A stretch of DNA of 64,000 nucleotides from an uncultured Thalassotalea sp. (GTDB taxonomy: Bacteria; Pseudomonadota; Gammaproteobacteria; Enterobacterales; Alteromonadaceae). The DNA lies in the NCBI GenBank assembly GCA_947502355.1, contig CANMZP010000003.1, forward strand, positions 124,001 through 188,000. Direction: 5' to 3'. The position numbers were made by a program, and so were the translations under genes. How positions within the stretch are numbered: position 1 is the stretch's first letter; every line of letters begins with the position of its first letter. The notes under the pieces were generated by a model. It was not told where the DNA came from. It saw only the letters and a list, made by a program, of their open reading frames with translations, and ran no database searches. Of this stretch, positions 18,757 through 27,858 are shown piece by piece.

Positions 18757-20268
18757 TTAACGCTTAATTTGATATTCACGAAGCTTCATGGCGATTTTAT
18801 TGTGCGATACCTTTAAACGTTCGGCAAGCTTTCGAGTTGATGGATATAACGGGTAAAGCTTATTAAGTAAGTTTCGTTCGAATTGTTGTTGTGCTTGCTG
18901 CCAATCAATCACCTGCTCATCAACCTTGTGTTGCGGTTTCACCTCGGGATGTAAGATTACTTCCCGCTCACTGATCGTCGGCGATGTAGCCAAAGCGGCG
19001 ACTTTAAACAAGCTGTTTTGTAATTGCCTGACATTACCCGGCCAGTCATATTGACACACTTTGTGTAACGCTAAATCGGATAATGAAATATCCGGCTGAT
19101 TTACTTGCTTGCGCGCATCTTTTAAAAAATATTCGACCAACAAAGGGATGTCTTGGCGCCTCTCCCTTAGTGGCGGTATTGAGAGGCTAAGGACATTAAG
19201 ACGATAATATAAATCATCGCGAAAATCCTGTTTTTCAATGCGCTGCAACAGATCCTGATGAGTGGCACTGATGATGCGCACATCGACTTTTTTCTCCGTG
19301 ACACTGCCTAGCCGACGTAATTGAAAGTCTTGTAGAAAACGTAATAACTTTGCTTGCAAATAGGACGGGATCTCGGCAATTTCATCAAGAAATACGGTGC
19401 CGCCATCGGCCAATTCAAATAAACCAGGCTTTCCCGAATTACGCGCCCCGGTAAAAGCCCCTGACGCGTAACCAAACAATTCAGACTCGAGTAAATGTTC
19501 TGGCAATGCCGCACAGTTTACCGCCAAAAATGGCTTATTAGCACGCGGCCCATTATCGTGAATGGCTTTGGCAAACAACTCTTTACCAGTACCAGTTTCT
19601 CCTGCGATTAAAACAGGCAAGTCCAATTGCGCAAAGCGGTTTGCTTGGGAAATGACGTCCTGCATATTGGCAGAATTGGCAATAATACCGGCAAATTGAT
19701 TGAAATGACCTTTTTGTAGGTGCGATAAGTGACGGCCCACACTCGTTAAACTGCGTAGTACCAAAACAGCCCCACTCAACTCATCCTCGGCTTTAACAAC
19801 CGTGATATCGGCAAAGTACTGCTGCTGAGCAAATCGAACCTCTTGTGGCGTTACCTGCTCTTTAAAGTAGTCGCTTATCGGTAAGTTGATATACTCGTTA
19901 ATGGGCTTGCCGATTAACTTGCTAACCTCAACGGCTAAAGCCTGCCCGGCTGCTACATTGGCCATTAATATTTGGCCTTTGCTGTCAATATCTATAATGG
20001 GCTCTGGGATCTTAGCCAGCAATACATGTAACTGCTGCGACTTGCGCTCACCAGGTAATAACTCGACTTGAGCTATCGACTTAACCCCATCAACGCTAAG
20101 TAATTGCGCCGAGATCTGCTCTAATCGCACACGATTGTCTTTTAAATGCACATAAGTGAATCCCTTGCTGACTTCCATCGCAAGCAAGTCCCAGCCTTGC
20201 TGAGCAAAAATCGACAGTATCTCTTGGGTGATGCCGACTCTGTCTTGTGACGCTATTTGTATGCGCAT
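18757..20268 (-). CDS. tyrR: TyrR/PhhR-type regulator of aromatic amino acid genes, with an intact sigma-54 contact motif
   Basis: 503 residues in the TyrR order: N-terminal ACT domain (MRIQIASQDRVGITQEIL), PAS domain (about 80-175), AAA+ domain with Walker A GETGTGKE at 223-230, and C-terminal helix-turn-helix STRKLAERLKVSHNKIAMKL. It keeps GAFTGA at 270-275, the loop that touches sigma-54; E. coli TyrR has lost this, while Pseudomonas PhhR keeps it. It should therefore activate sigma-54 promoters. Two TyrR boxes lie 19-55 bp upstream of its own start, so autoregulation is likely, and a -24/-12 promoter faces the divergent megL gene. Confidence 0.93.
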   Translation of the reverse strand: MRIQIASQDRVGITQEILSIFAQQGWDLLAMEVSKGFTYVHLKDNRVRLEQISAQLLSVDGVKSIAQVELLPGERKSQQLHVLLAKIPEPIIDIDSKGQILMANVAAGQALAVEVSKLIGKPINEYINLPISDYFKEQVTPQEVRFAQQQYFADITVVKAEDELSGAVLVLRSLTSVGRHLSHLQKGHFNQFAGIIANSANMQDVISQANRFAQLDLPVLIAGETGTGKELFAKAIHDNGPRANKPFLAVNCAALPEHLLESELFGYASGAFTGARNSGKPGLFELADGGTVFLDEIAEIPSYLQAKLLRFLQDFQLRRLGSVTEKKVDVRIISATHQDLLQRIEKQDFRDDLYYRLNVLSLSIPPLRERRQDIPLLVEYFLKDARKQVNQPDISLSDLALHKVCQYDWPGNVRQLQNSLFKVAALATSPTISEREVILHPEVKPQHKVDEQVIDWQQAQQQFERNLLNKLYPLYPSTRKLAERLKVSHNKIAMKLREYQIKR

Positions 20269-20286
20269 GTCCCTTAAAGCCCTGAA

Positions 20287-20323
20287 TGTAACACTATTAT
20301 TACAGCGTAACCAAATTATTACA
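20287..20323. promoter_or_regulatory. Two adjacent TyrR boxes
   Basis: 20287-20304 reads TGTAA-N8-TTACA, the symmetrical core of the TyrR consensus TGTAAA-N6-TTTACA. 20306-20323 reads CGTAA-N8-TTACA, one base off in the left arm. Centres are 19 bp apart, close to two helical turns. They lie just upstream of tyrR and about 180-195 bp before the predicted megL transcription start, a normal enhancer distance for a sigma-54 activator. Confidence 0.75.
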
Positions 20324-20465
20324 CAGAGTAAACCCCTCTATTTAAAGCAATATATTGGCAAAGCGGAACGGTTAGTCGTCGTTGCGTAATAAAAATATGA
20401 CACGAAAATTTCCACACCATCAGCAAACACCCATAACCAATTGAAAAATATAGAGATCACCTAAA

Positions 20466-20481
20466 TGGAACGATTATTGCT
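20466..20481 (+). promoter_or_regulatory. Sigma-54 (-24/-12) promoter of methionine gamma-lyase
   Basis: TGGAACGATTATTGCT has the invariant GG and GC with exactly 10 bases between them (20467-20468 and 20479-20480) and differs from TGGCAC-N5-TTGCW at one position. Transcription would start near 20492, about 46 bases before the megL ATG. No good sigma-70 promoter competes nearby. Confidence 0.78.
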
Positions 20482-20537
20482 TTTTATAGTTAAAGTCATT
20501 TAAAAATAATAATAAACCGAAATTAGCAGGAAAACAG

Positions 20538-21779
20538 ATGAAAAATAAACACTTAGATACTTTAGCAATCCATGCTGGTCGAATAAACGACGATCAGTTT
20601 GGCTCTCTTTCAACCCCACTTTATCAAACCTCCACCTTCATATTTGATGATGCGCAGCAAGGGGCTGCTCGTTTTGCCGGTGAAGAACAAGGCTATATCT
20701 ACACCCGCTTAGGCAACCCAACAACTCGTCAATTAGAACAACGCTTAGCCGCGTTAGAAGGAATGGAAGATGCGGCAGCAACGGCCACTGGCATGGGGGC
20801 CGTATCGGCAGCGTTATTAGCAAATTTATCAGCAGGCGATCACCTTATTGCCTCAAAAGCTCTTTATGGCTGCAGTTATGCCTTAATAGCGCATCAGTTG
20901 ACTCGATTTGGCATTGAAGTGAGTTTTGTTGATTGCCAAAAACGGCAAAACATTGAAGACGCGCTACAGCCCAATACCAAAGTGATTTTTTTAGAAACGC
21001 CGATCAACCCAAACTTGGTGGTAATTGACTTGGCCATGGTGAGTGAAATAGCGAAAGCACATCAATTAGTGAGCATTGTTGATAACACTTTCCTTACACC
21101 AATCTTGCAACGCCCCGGTGAGTTTGGCATTGATATCGTTGTGCACAGCGCGACCAAGTACTTAAACGGACATGGGGATGTCGTTGCCGGTATCGTGTGT
21201 GGTAAGGCAGAAATGATAGAACAAATAAAACTTACCGTACTAAAGGATATTGGCGCGACCATTAGCCCATTTGATGCATGGCTTATTATTCGGGGCTTAA
21301 AAACCTTACCAATTAGAATGCAAAGACATTGCAGTAACGCGCAGTTAGTGGCTGAATTTCTTCAAGCTCACGATAACGTAAAACAAGTCTATTACCCAGG
21401 TCTTAAAGATCATAGTGGTCACCCATTTATAGGCAAACAAATGCTAGGCGCTGGCGGCATTATTGCCTTTGAAATCGATGGTAATTTACAAACGGGAATG
21501 GATTTTATCAATCAGGTGAAACTGTTCAACATTGCAGTGAGTTTGGGCGATGCGGAGTCGTTAATTCAACACCCGGCCTCAATGACGCACTCCCCTTATA
21601 CGCAAGAAGAGCGCTTAGATGCGGGCATAAGCGATACCTTAATTCGCATTTCAATAGGCCTTGAACACCCACAAGACATTATTAATGATTTGCAAAATGC
21701 TTTAACCCATATAGAGAAACAGCGCATTGAGCAACAGCGCATTGAGAAACTGGGCAATGGCAATGTCGTGAATTTTTAA
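20538..21779 (+). CDS. megL: Methionine gamma-lyase (PLP Cys/Met metabolism family)
   Basis: 413 residues of a fold-type I PLP enzyme that cleaves L-methionine to methanethiol, 2-oxobutyrate and ammonia. The PLP lysine is in HSATKYLNGHGD, and the substrate-side tyrosine/cysteine pair is YGCSYA at 110-115; a cysteine here is characteristic of methionine gamma-lyase rather than cystathionine enzymes. SLGDAESLIQHPASMTHS is also typical. It is divergent from tyrR, with two TyrR boxes and a sigma-54 promoter between them, so induction by TyrR is likely. AGGA (20528-20531) serves as ribosome binding site. The last residues contain a short imperfect repeat (QRIEQQRIEK). A homocysteine- or cystathionine-lyase activity is the main alternative. 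Confidence 0.88.
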   Translation: MKNKHLDTLAIHAGRINDDQFGSLSTPLYQTSTFIFDDAQQGAARFAGEEQGYIYTRLGNPTTRQLEQRLAALEGMEDAAATATGMGAVSAALLANLSAGDHLIASKALYGCSYALIAHQLTRFGIEVSFVDCQKRQNIEDALQPNTKVIFLETPINPNLVVIDLAMVSEIAKAHQLVSIVDNTFLTPILQRPGEFGIDIVVHSATKYLNGHGDVVAGIVCGKAEMIEQIKLTVLKDIGATISPFDAWLIIRGLKTLPIRMQRHCSNAQLVAEFLQAHDNVKQVYYPGLKDHSGHPFIGKQMLGAGGIIAFEIDGNLQTGMDFINQVKLFNIAVSLGDAESLIQHPASMTHSPYTQEERLDAGISDTLIRISIGLEHPQDIINDLQNALTHIEKQRIEQQRIEKLGNGNVVNF

Positions 21780-21789
21780 TGCCCTGCAG

Positions 21790-22659
21790 CTAAAACGTTA
21801 ATCGAAAAGATTCTGGCAATTGATAGCTCAGTTGATTGCCAGTGCGATGATCAGGAAAGCTTAATGTAACAGCCTGAAGTTGTAAGTCGCATAGTCTATC
21901 TTGCTTTGCTTGCAGTCGTGCATCGAGCTCAGTATTACCATGCAAGCGATCACCCACTATAGGGTGTTGCATGCTCGCCATATGGATTCGAATTTGATGT
22001 TTGCGACCCGTTTCTATGGCAATTTCAATCTTAGATAACTGCAATTCGGCATTAAATTCCAGGCATGTTACATGGCTAATAGCAGACTTATTGTTAACCT
22101 CTGTATTAATGGTTAATGGCTCTGATAGTGAAGATAAATCGCCATGTACAATGGCTTGATAGGTTTTACGAGTTTGTCTTTTCTCAAAAGCCGCACTTAA
22201 CTCTCGAGCCGCCGTCTTGCTATGGGCAAGAACCATTAGACCTGTCGTTGCTCTGTCGAGACGATGCACAATAAATGCCGGTCTTTGCGGCGTTAAAGTT
22301 GTTTGTGCAAAACGATTTATGGTGGTGTGATCACTCCATTTAGAGCCCTGACATAACATGCCATACGGTTTATACCACACACTAAATTGCTGCTCATCGG
22401 CCATTAAAACCGCGTCATCGGTGGTAGCCTGTAATACATCTTCATTGTAATACAAGTGCAATTCATCACCGGCGTGCAAGGCTTTTTTATTACGTCTTAA
22501 CCGTTGCGTATGCTTTTTTCGAGTATGCCAAACACAGCCCTTTTGCATGGCTTGCTTGAGTGCGCCAACAGAAAGCTTGGTTTCAAAAGCCAAAAGCTCG
22601 GCAGCCGAATGACGGCTATCGGTTACAACGAGGTGTGATTCAAATGGTGACATTGACAT
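21790..22659 (-). CDS. RluA family RNA pseudouridine synthase
   Basis: 289 residues with the catalytic aspartate motif HRLDRATTGLMVLAHSK and the later GRKHQIRIHMASMQHPIVGD. Ahead of the core there is a short S4-like or linker region. It isomerises uridine to pseudouridine in rRNA or tRNA; the target position cannot be read from sequence. It converges on megL with a gap of only 10 bases and no visible terminator between them. Two closely spaced ATGs (codons 1 and 3) are possible starts. Confidence 0.9.
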   Translation of the reverse strand: MSMSPFESHLVVTDSRHSAAELLAFETKLSVGALKQAMQKGCVWHTRKKHTQRLRRNKKALHAGDELHLYYNEDVLQATTDDAVLMADEQQFSVWYKPYGMLCQGSKWSDHTTINRFAQTTLTPQRPAFIVHRLDRATTGLMVLAHSKTAARELSAAFEKRQTRKTYQAIVHGDLSSLSEPLTINTEVNNKSAISHVTCLEFNAELQLSKIEIAIETGRKHQIRIHMASMQHPIVGDRLHGNTELDARLQAKQDRLCDLQLQAVTLSFPDHRTGNQLSYQLPESFRLTF

Positions 22660-22744
22660 AAAAATGATTCTACTGATTTTTAACCGGTGCGACTTTACCC
22701 CATTTTAGCACTATTACAAAGGGCTTAGCACTAATACCGAGCTG

Positions 22745-23347
22745 TTAACGTTTAAGCCAACGCTTAAATTTTGTTTTACGATGGTAAAGCAACATAAATA
22801 ACAGCAAAAAGTATATTACAGGCTCAGTTATGTCCGATTTAACCGACCAATAAAAGTGAATACAAACCAGTAAAACCAGCAAATACACGTAATTATGTAA
22901 TGTCTGCCACGACTTCCCCATACGGCGTTTGATTGAATTAAGCGAAGTTATCGCAAGTAAGGTAATAATGACAAAGGCCGCCATGCCCAGCGTAATATAA
23001 GGTCGGTCGATGATTTCATCAACAAACAAACTAAAATCAAACTGCAGCTCAAAAAACAAAAAGTTTAATACATGCAATAAAGCAAAAAAGAACGCATATA
23101 AACCAAGTAAACGCCTTACCTGCATTAACCAAGGTTGTTTTAAAAGCTTTGCCGTTGGGCTTACCAATAAAGTCAGTAACAACACATTCAGGGTGCTCAT
23201 TCCGGTAAAGTGGATGATTTCTTTAACCGGATCGCTGCCCAAGTTATCCCCTATCGCCATCCAATACATATAAGAGCAGATTGATAAGCAAAGACAATGA
23301 ATAACGGTTTTTAGCAATATCGTCTTATTCTGGCGAAAGAGCTGCAT
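22745..23347 (-). CDS. msrQ: Haem b membrane subunit of the periplasmic methionine sulfoxide reductase
   Basis: 200 residues with about six membrane helices and conserved histidines such as HCLCLS, EIIHFTG, LLHVLNF and TLHNYVYLL. MsrQ (formerly YedZ) passes electrons from the respiratory chain or flavin reductase to MsrP. It starts one base after the msrP stop codon, so the two are one operon with msrP first. Length is typical. Confidence 0.93.
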   Translation of the reverse strand: MQLFRQNKTILLKTVIHCLCLSICSYMYWMAIGDNLGSDPVKEIIHFTGMSTLNVLLLTLLVSPTAKLLKQPWLMQVRRLLGLYAFFFALLHVLNFLFFELQFDFSLFVDEIIDRPYITLGMAAFVIITLLAITSLNSIKRRMGKSWQTLHNYVYLLVLLVCIHFYWSVKSDITEPVIYFLLLFMLLYHRKTKFKRWLKR

Positions 23348-23348
23348 G

Positions 23349-24350
23349 CTAGTAGTTTTTCCTTAAGTTCATGCCTTTATACATATCGGCAACCTCTTCG
23401 GCATAGCCATTAAACATTTGGGTTTTAATGCGGTTACGAGAAAACAAGCCACCCGATGTTAGACGGCGCTCACTTGCTTGCGACCATCTAGGATGATCTA
23501 CCTCAGGGTTTACATTGGCATAAAAACCGTATTCTTGCGGCGCTAAAATATTCCACGTAGTCGGCGGCATGCGTTCAACCAATTTAATGCTCACAATGGA
23601 TTTAATGCTCTTAAAGCCATATTTCCAAGGCACGACTAAGCGTATAGGCGCCCCATTTTGGGCTGGTAGTGTTTTACCATATAAGCCTACCGAGAGGATC
23701 GATAATGGATTCATTGCCTCATCAATTCGCAGACCTTCTACATAAGGGTATTTGATGCCACCACCTAAAAATCGATTTTTCTGGCCAGGCATTTGATCCG
23801 GATCGTGTAGCGTTTCAAAGGCAACAAACTTGGCCTTTGAAGTGGGTTTTGCTTGCTTAATTACCTCACTCAGCTGAAAGCCCAACCACGGGATCACCAT
23901 AGACCAGGCCTCAACACAACGTAATCGATAGATTCGTTCTTCGAGATTGTATTGATTAAATAATTGCTCGTAATCCAAGGTAAAAGGCTTTTCAACTTCG
24001 CCAGAAATGGTTAACTGCCAAGGGTTTACTTGAAAGTTTTGGGCATTTTCAACTGGCTCATGCTTTTGCGCGCCAAACTCATAAAAATTATTATGGCTAA
24101 TGACTTTGCTTTCTGGGGTTAGCTTTTCTGTAATCGAGGCGCGATTAGAGGTACTGAAATCTAAAGGGCGGGTTTGAAAGGTAGTGCTTTTGGCTTGCGC
24201 TGCAAATGACAAAGGAACAGTTGATGCCAATAAAGAGGACGCGCCAACATAACCAAGTTGTTTCAAAACACTGCGACGTTCGCGATACACGGCTTCGTCG
24301 GTCACATTATTTTCGCTTAATGTACTTTGCTTTGGCACTCTGATTAACAT
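23349..24350 (-). CDS. msrP: Periplasmic methionine sulfoxide reductase catalytic subunit (molybdopterin)
   Basis: 333 residues with an N-terminal twin-arginine signal, [20 protein letters not shown], so the folded molybdoenzyme is exported by Tat. The molybdenum-ligand cysteine is in [15 protein letters not shown]. MsrP repairs oxidised methionine in periplasmic proteins together with MsrQ, encoded directly downstream. Conserved [11 protein letters not shown] and PLRLV-like [17 protein letters not shown] are present. About 200 bp lie between it and the upstream reductase gene, holding a shared terminator. Confidence 0.95.
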   Translation of the reverse strand: MLIRVPKQSTLSENNVTDEAVYRERRSVLKQLGYVGASSLLASTVPLSFAAQAKSTTFQTRPLDFSTSNRASITEKLTPESKVISHNNFYEFGAQKHEPVENAQNFQVNPWQLTISGEVEKPFTLDYEQLFNQYNLEERIYRLRCVEAWSMVIPWLGFQLSEVIKQAKPTSKAKFVAFETLHDPDQMPGQKNRFLGGGIKYPYVEGLRIDEAMNPLSILSVGLYGKTLPAQNGAPIRLVVPWKYGFKSIKSIVSIKLVERMPPTTWNILAPQEYGFYANVNPEVDHPRWSQASERRLTSGGLFSRNRIKTQMFNGYAEEVADMYKGMNLRKNY

Positions 24351-24484
24351 AACTCAACCCTTTGTCTTATTTACCTATTTTTAACATAGCATGCTTCATT
24401 TAAGTTGCGCATGCGATATTTGTTATACGTAATAAGATAGAGGTTGCGACTAAAAAATTTCTAATAAACAGAAATTTACCCAAG

Positions 24485-24517
24485 AAAGCCACTGTATTGT
24501 AAAAATACAGTGGCTTT
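24485..24517. terminator. Terminator after the MDR-family reductase gene
   Basis: AAAGCCACTGTATT and AATACAGTGGCTTT form a perfect 14-bp stem with a 5-base loop. It is placed to end the minus-strand transcript that finishes at 24553. T tracts are short on both sides. Confidence 0.75.
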
Positions 24518-24552
24518 TAAACAATCGAAAAACCAATACTGGGAAGGACGAT

Positions 24553-25596
24553 TTAGTTTAAACTATCTGGCCCAACACGTACCACCAACTTACCAAAGTT
24601 CTTGCCTTCAAGCAGTCCGATAAATGACGGGACCGCGTTTCCTAAACCATCGACCAAGTGCTCTTTGTAGTGAATCTTGCCATCAACAAGCCACGTTAGC
24701 ATCGCCTCACTAAATTCATTGTATCGATGTCCGTAGTCATCAAACACAATAAACCCCTGCATTTTTACGCGCTTAACCAATAAAGCGCCCATCAGTGCCG
24801 ACATTCTATCTGGGCCTTCTGGTAATTCGGTGGCATTGTATTGCGAAATTAACCCACATAACGGAATACGAGCGCTCGGATTGATAAGTGGCAATACGGC
24901 ATCAAAGACTTTACCACCAACATTTTCAAAGTAGACATCAATGCCTTTTGGACATGCGTTAGCCAATTGCGCGGCCAAATCGTCACTGTAATGATCTAAA
25001 CAGGCATCAAAACCTAATGTATCAAGCGCATATTGACACTTTTCGCTACCACCAGCGATACCAACCACCTTACAGCCTTTTAGTTTGGCAATTTGCCCAA
25101 CCAGACTACCCACTGCGCCAGTGGCAGCCGCAACAACGACGGTTTCGCCAGCTTTTGGTTGGCCTATGTCTAATAACCCCATGTATGCGGTTAAGCCCGG
25201 CATGCCGAGCACACCTAATGCATATGACGGATTGGTCATATTAGGATCTAATTTAAGCAAACCAACGCCGTCAGAAATACTGTAATCTTGCCAGCCACCA
25301 AACGCCACAACCAAGTCACCTTGTTGATAGTTTGGGTTATTGGATTCTTCAATACGGCAAACGCTACCACCGACCATAACCTCATTTATTGCCACAGGAT
25401 CGGCATACGATTTTGCGTCATTCATACGCCCGCGCATATACGGGTCTAAAGAAAGATATATGGTGCGTAATAACACTTCACCTTGCCCAGGCTTGGGAAT
25501 ACCCGTTTCTAACAATGCAAAGTTTTCATCTGTTGGTGCCCCAAATGGGCGAGAAGCTAAGACGATTTGGCGATTTATGTGTTGTGTCTGGTTCAT
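24553..25596 (-). CDS. NADP-dependent medium-chain reductase (CurA/leukotriene B4 dehydrogenase-like)
   Basis: 347 residues of the zinc-free MDR alkenal/one oxidoreductase group. Signatures are LSLDPYMRGRMND near residue 50, the nucleotide site AATGAVGSLVGQIAKLKG and CLDHYSDDL. Members reduce double bonds of alpha,beta-unsaturated carbonyls, detoxifying reactive aldehydes. Its ATG lies two bases after the stop of the DJ-1-like gene, so both are co-transcribed, which suggests a shared response to reactive carbonyl stress under the divergent LysR regulator. Confidence 0.9.
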   Translation of the reverse strand: MNQTQHINRQIVLASRPFGAPTDENFALLETGIPKPGQGEVLLRTIYLSLDPYMRGRMNDAKSYADPVAINEVMVGGSVCRIEESNNPNYQQGDLVVAFGGWQDYSISDGVGLLKLDPNMTNPSYALGVLGMPGLTAYMGLLDIGQPKAGETVVVAAATGAVGSLVGQIAKLKGCKVVGIAGGSEKCQYALDTLGFDACLDHYSDDLAAQLANACPKGIDVYFENVGGKVFDAVLPLINPSARIPLCGLISQYNATELPEGPDRMSALMGALLVKRVKMQGFIVFDDYGHRYNEFSEAMLTWLVDGKIHYKEHLVDGLGNAVPSFIGLLEGKNFGKLVVRVGPDSLN

Positions 25597-25598
25597 AT

Positions 25599-26288
25599 TT
25601 ACATTCCTAACAGATTAACAAGCTTTTGTGCAACCAACTCAGAGCTGGCTGGATTTTGCCCTGAAATAAGTAAACCATCTTGTACGGCAAACGCATGCCA
25701 GTCTTCAACTTTTTGATAATCACCGCCTCGCTTTATTAACTCATCTTCCAGTAAAAATGGCACAATATCGGTTAACTGAACCGCATCTTCTTCGGTGTTG
25801 GTAAAACCCGAAACCGCTTTTCCTTTGATGGCATATTCACCATCAGCGTCTTTTACATTCAATAAAGCTGCAGTTGCATGACATACCGTAGCAACCGGTT
25901 TATTGCTCGACAAAAAACGCTCAATCAATTCAATCGCGTCGTTATTTTCAGTTAAATCCCATAACGGTCCATGCCCTCCAGGAAAGAACACCGCATCAAA
26001 GTCATCAGCATTAAGTTGTGATAACACAAGGGTATTGCCGATAAGTTCTTTTACCTCAACATCAGCATCGAAACGTGCGGTTGCAGGGGTTTGAAAGTCT
26101 TCCAGTTCACTTTTCGGGTCAATCGGTGGCTGTCCGCCAAGAGGGGAAGCTAAGGTAACTTCGATGCCCGCATCTTTAAATGCATAATATGGCGCAGCAA
26201 ATTCCTCTACCCAAAAGCCTGTTTTCTCACCCGTATCGCCCAGTTTGTCATGTGATGTTAATACCATCAAAATTTTCTTAGCCGTCAT
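25599..26288 (-). CDS. DJ-1/PfpI family protein, Hsp31-like (class I glutamine amidotransferase fold)
   Basis: 229 residues with the nucleophile elbow VCHATAALLN holding the reactive cysteine, and the upstream glutamate in LASPLGGQPPIDP/HGPLWDL surroundings. This layout matches HchA/Hsp31-type glyoxalase III or deglycase-like proteins that act on methylglyoxal and related aldehydes. It is the first gene of a two-gene unit with the MDR reductase and is divergent from a LysR regulator 150 bp away. Exact activity is uncertain. Confidence 0.88.
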   Translation of the reverse strand: MTAKKILMVLTSHDKLGDTGEKTGFWVEEFAAPYYAFKDAGIEVTLASPLGGQPPIDPKSELEDFQTPATARFDADVEVKELIGNTLVLSQLNADDFDAVFFPGGHGPLWDLTENNDAIELIERFLSSNKPVATVCHATAALLNVKDADGEYAIKGKAVSGFTNTEEDAVQLTDIVPFLLEDELIKRGGDYQKVEDWHAFAVQDGLLISGQNPASSELVAQKLVNLLGM

Positions 26289-26380
26289 TTCAACCTTCTT
26301 ATTTCTATATTCGTCAATGATGTTTCTTTAAGGTCATGTTACATAGCGAAACCCAATCAAACAATGCAGAATAAATAGAC

Positions 26381-26401
26381 ATCATTGTTTCAACAAATGA
26401 T
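26381..26401. promoter_or_regulatory. Candidate LysR-type operator in a divergent promoter
   Basis: ATCATTGTT and AACAAATGAT flank a short centre, forming a nearly symmetrical 21-base site, located between the DJ-1-like gene and the LysR gene. Symmetry and position fit a LysR-family site controlling both directions. It is AT-rich, so chance cannot be excluded. Confidence 0.4.
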
Positions 26402-26442
26402 ACAATCATGTGTTGCAGTGTTTTCAAGGTAAAGGGTTAGTG

Positions 26443-27345
26443 TTGGATATTTCTTTTGAACAATTAAAAAGTATGGTCGTTTTCGCTCAGGTTATCGAGC
26501 AAGGGAGCTTAAGTGGTGCTGCAAAACACATTGGTATATCGCGCGCCGTAGTGAGCTACCATATAAAGAAACTAGAAGAGCACCTAGATATAAAGCTGCT
26601 CAATCGCTCTACCCGAACGATTTCACTCACCGAAGCAGGCAGCGAATATTATCAACACTGCCGAATAATTGCCGAACAGGCATCGGCTGCCTATCATCAA
26701 ATCGAAAACTTAAAACATAAACCCGTTGGCTTGCTAAAAATTACTTGCCCGGTCAATGTTGGCCTGCAAACCATCGTACCGGCATTGAATGAATTTCGAA
26801 GTAAATACCCAAAAATAGAGCTGGATGTCATGCTCACCGATGAGGTGGTCAATATCATGAAAGAAGGCATCGATTTAGCCATTAGAGGCGCGCCTTTGCC
26901 CAATTCAGGTCTGCAAGCAACAAAGCTGTCGACATTAAAAACCTGTTTATGTGGCGCTCCTTCCTACTTTAAAAAGTATGGCATACCTAAACACCCCACC
27001 GATCTCGATAGCCATCAATGGGTATTGTATAAACTCACCTCAAGCACTCTGCAATTATCCAAAGGCAGTCGCTCTTTTAGTATCGAAATGAAAGGCACCA
27101 TAAAAACCAATAATGCCGCAGCAAGAACGGCTTTTGTTGAAGGTGGTCATGGTTTAGCACGGATCCCTATTTATGATGCGAACCCAAAAATTCAAAATGG
27201 CACCCTACTTTCGGTGCTTGATGATTATCAAATGCAAGACATTAACCTTTACGGCGTTTTTCCGCCGGGCAATGCTGAGTCAAAAAAATTGCGCTTGCTG
27301 CTCGATTATTTGAAAAGCTACTTTACCAAGCCGAGTTTGTTGTAA
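26443..27345 (+). CDS. LysR family transcriptional regulator
   Basis: About 300 residues with an N-terminal winged helix (FEQLKSMVVFAQVIEQGSLS, then AAKHIGISRAVVSYHIKKLE) and a C-terminal effector domain resembling the CrgA/AaeR-like group that controls quinone and carbonyl stress genes. The start is unsettled: TTG at 26443 has AAAGGG six bases upstream, GTG at 26440 is adjacent, and an ATG at 26410 lacks a site and family similarity. It is divergent from the DJ-1-like/MDR reductase pair, its probable target. A perfect stem terminator follows. Confidence 0.9.
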   Translation: MDISFEQLKSMVVFAQVIEQGSLSGAAKHIGISRAVVSYHIKKLEEHLDIKLLNRSTRTISLTEAGSEYYQHCRIIAEQASAAYHQIENLKHKPVGLLKITCPVNVGLQTIVPALNEFRSKYPKIELDVMLTDEVVNIMKEGIDLAIRGAPLPNSGLQATKLSTLKTCLCGAPSYFKKYGIPKHPTDLDSHQWVLYKLTSSTLQLSKGSRSFSIEMKGTIKTNNAAARTAFVEGGHGLARIPIYDANPKIQNGTLLSVLDDYQMQDINLYGVFPPGNAESKKLRLLLDYLKSYFTKPSLL

Positions 27346-27379
27346 CCTAAACAGTAAAATATAAGCCGCCTAAACGTAA

Positions 27380-27412
27380 AAAAGCACCTAATGTTGCCAA
27401 TTAGGTGCTTTT
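27380..27412. terminator. Bidirectional terminator, LysR gene/glutaredoxin gene
   Basis: AAAAGCACCTAAT and ATTAGGTGCTTTT form a perfect 13-bp stem with a 7-base loop between two convergent genes. Confidence 0.88.
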
Positions 27413-27439
27413 AAAATAAAGACTTATGCTCAGCTGGGT

Positions 27440-27805
27440 TTACGCTGCGTTGGCCACGTTGTCCAAATATTGAATAATATCTTTTGATTCATACAACCAC
27501 TTTGCGCTGCCATCTTCATTGTCGATACGCAAACATGGCACGGTGCGTTTACCACCTTGCACAACCAGAGCTTGTAAATTGCTTTCTTGCTTAATGTCGC
27601 GTAATTCAATCGACAAGTTTTGACGCTTTACCGCACGACGAACCTTAACGCAGAACGGGCAAGCGTTTAATTGGTACAAGCTGAAATTTGCGGTTTGCTC
27701 ATTTAGCTTTTGTTGCGCATCACTCGCTCTTTTTACCGATTTTGGACTAAAGATAAAGTTAAACAATAAAATGAAACGGCCAATAATAAAACGTAATAAA
27801 GCCAT
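27440..27805 (-). CDS. Membrane-anchored glutaredoxin-like protein
   Basis: 121 residues: an N-terminal hydrophobic segment (LLRFIIGRFILLFNFIF) followed by a glutaredoxin domain with the CPFC redox centre in LNACPFCVKVRR and the cis-proline in GKRTVPCLRID. Glutaredoxins reduce disulfides or glutathione adducts; the anchor would place this one at the inner membrane, with the redox domain most likely facing the cytoplasm because the positive charges follow the segment. It is 53 bases downstream of the DUF2058 gene on the same strand. Partner unknown. Confidence 0.88.
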   Translation of the reverse strand: MALLRFIIGRFILLFNFIFSPKSVKRASDAQQKLNEQTANFSLYQLNACPFCVKVRRAVKRQNLSIELRDIKQESNLQALVVQGGKRTVPCLRIDNEDGSAKWLYESKDIIQYLDNVANAA

Positions 27806-27858
27806 TGTGACTCCCTGAAATATGTTATTTAAATTATGTTGTTAATATGATTAAAGGT

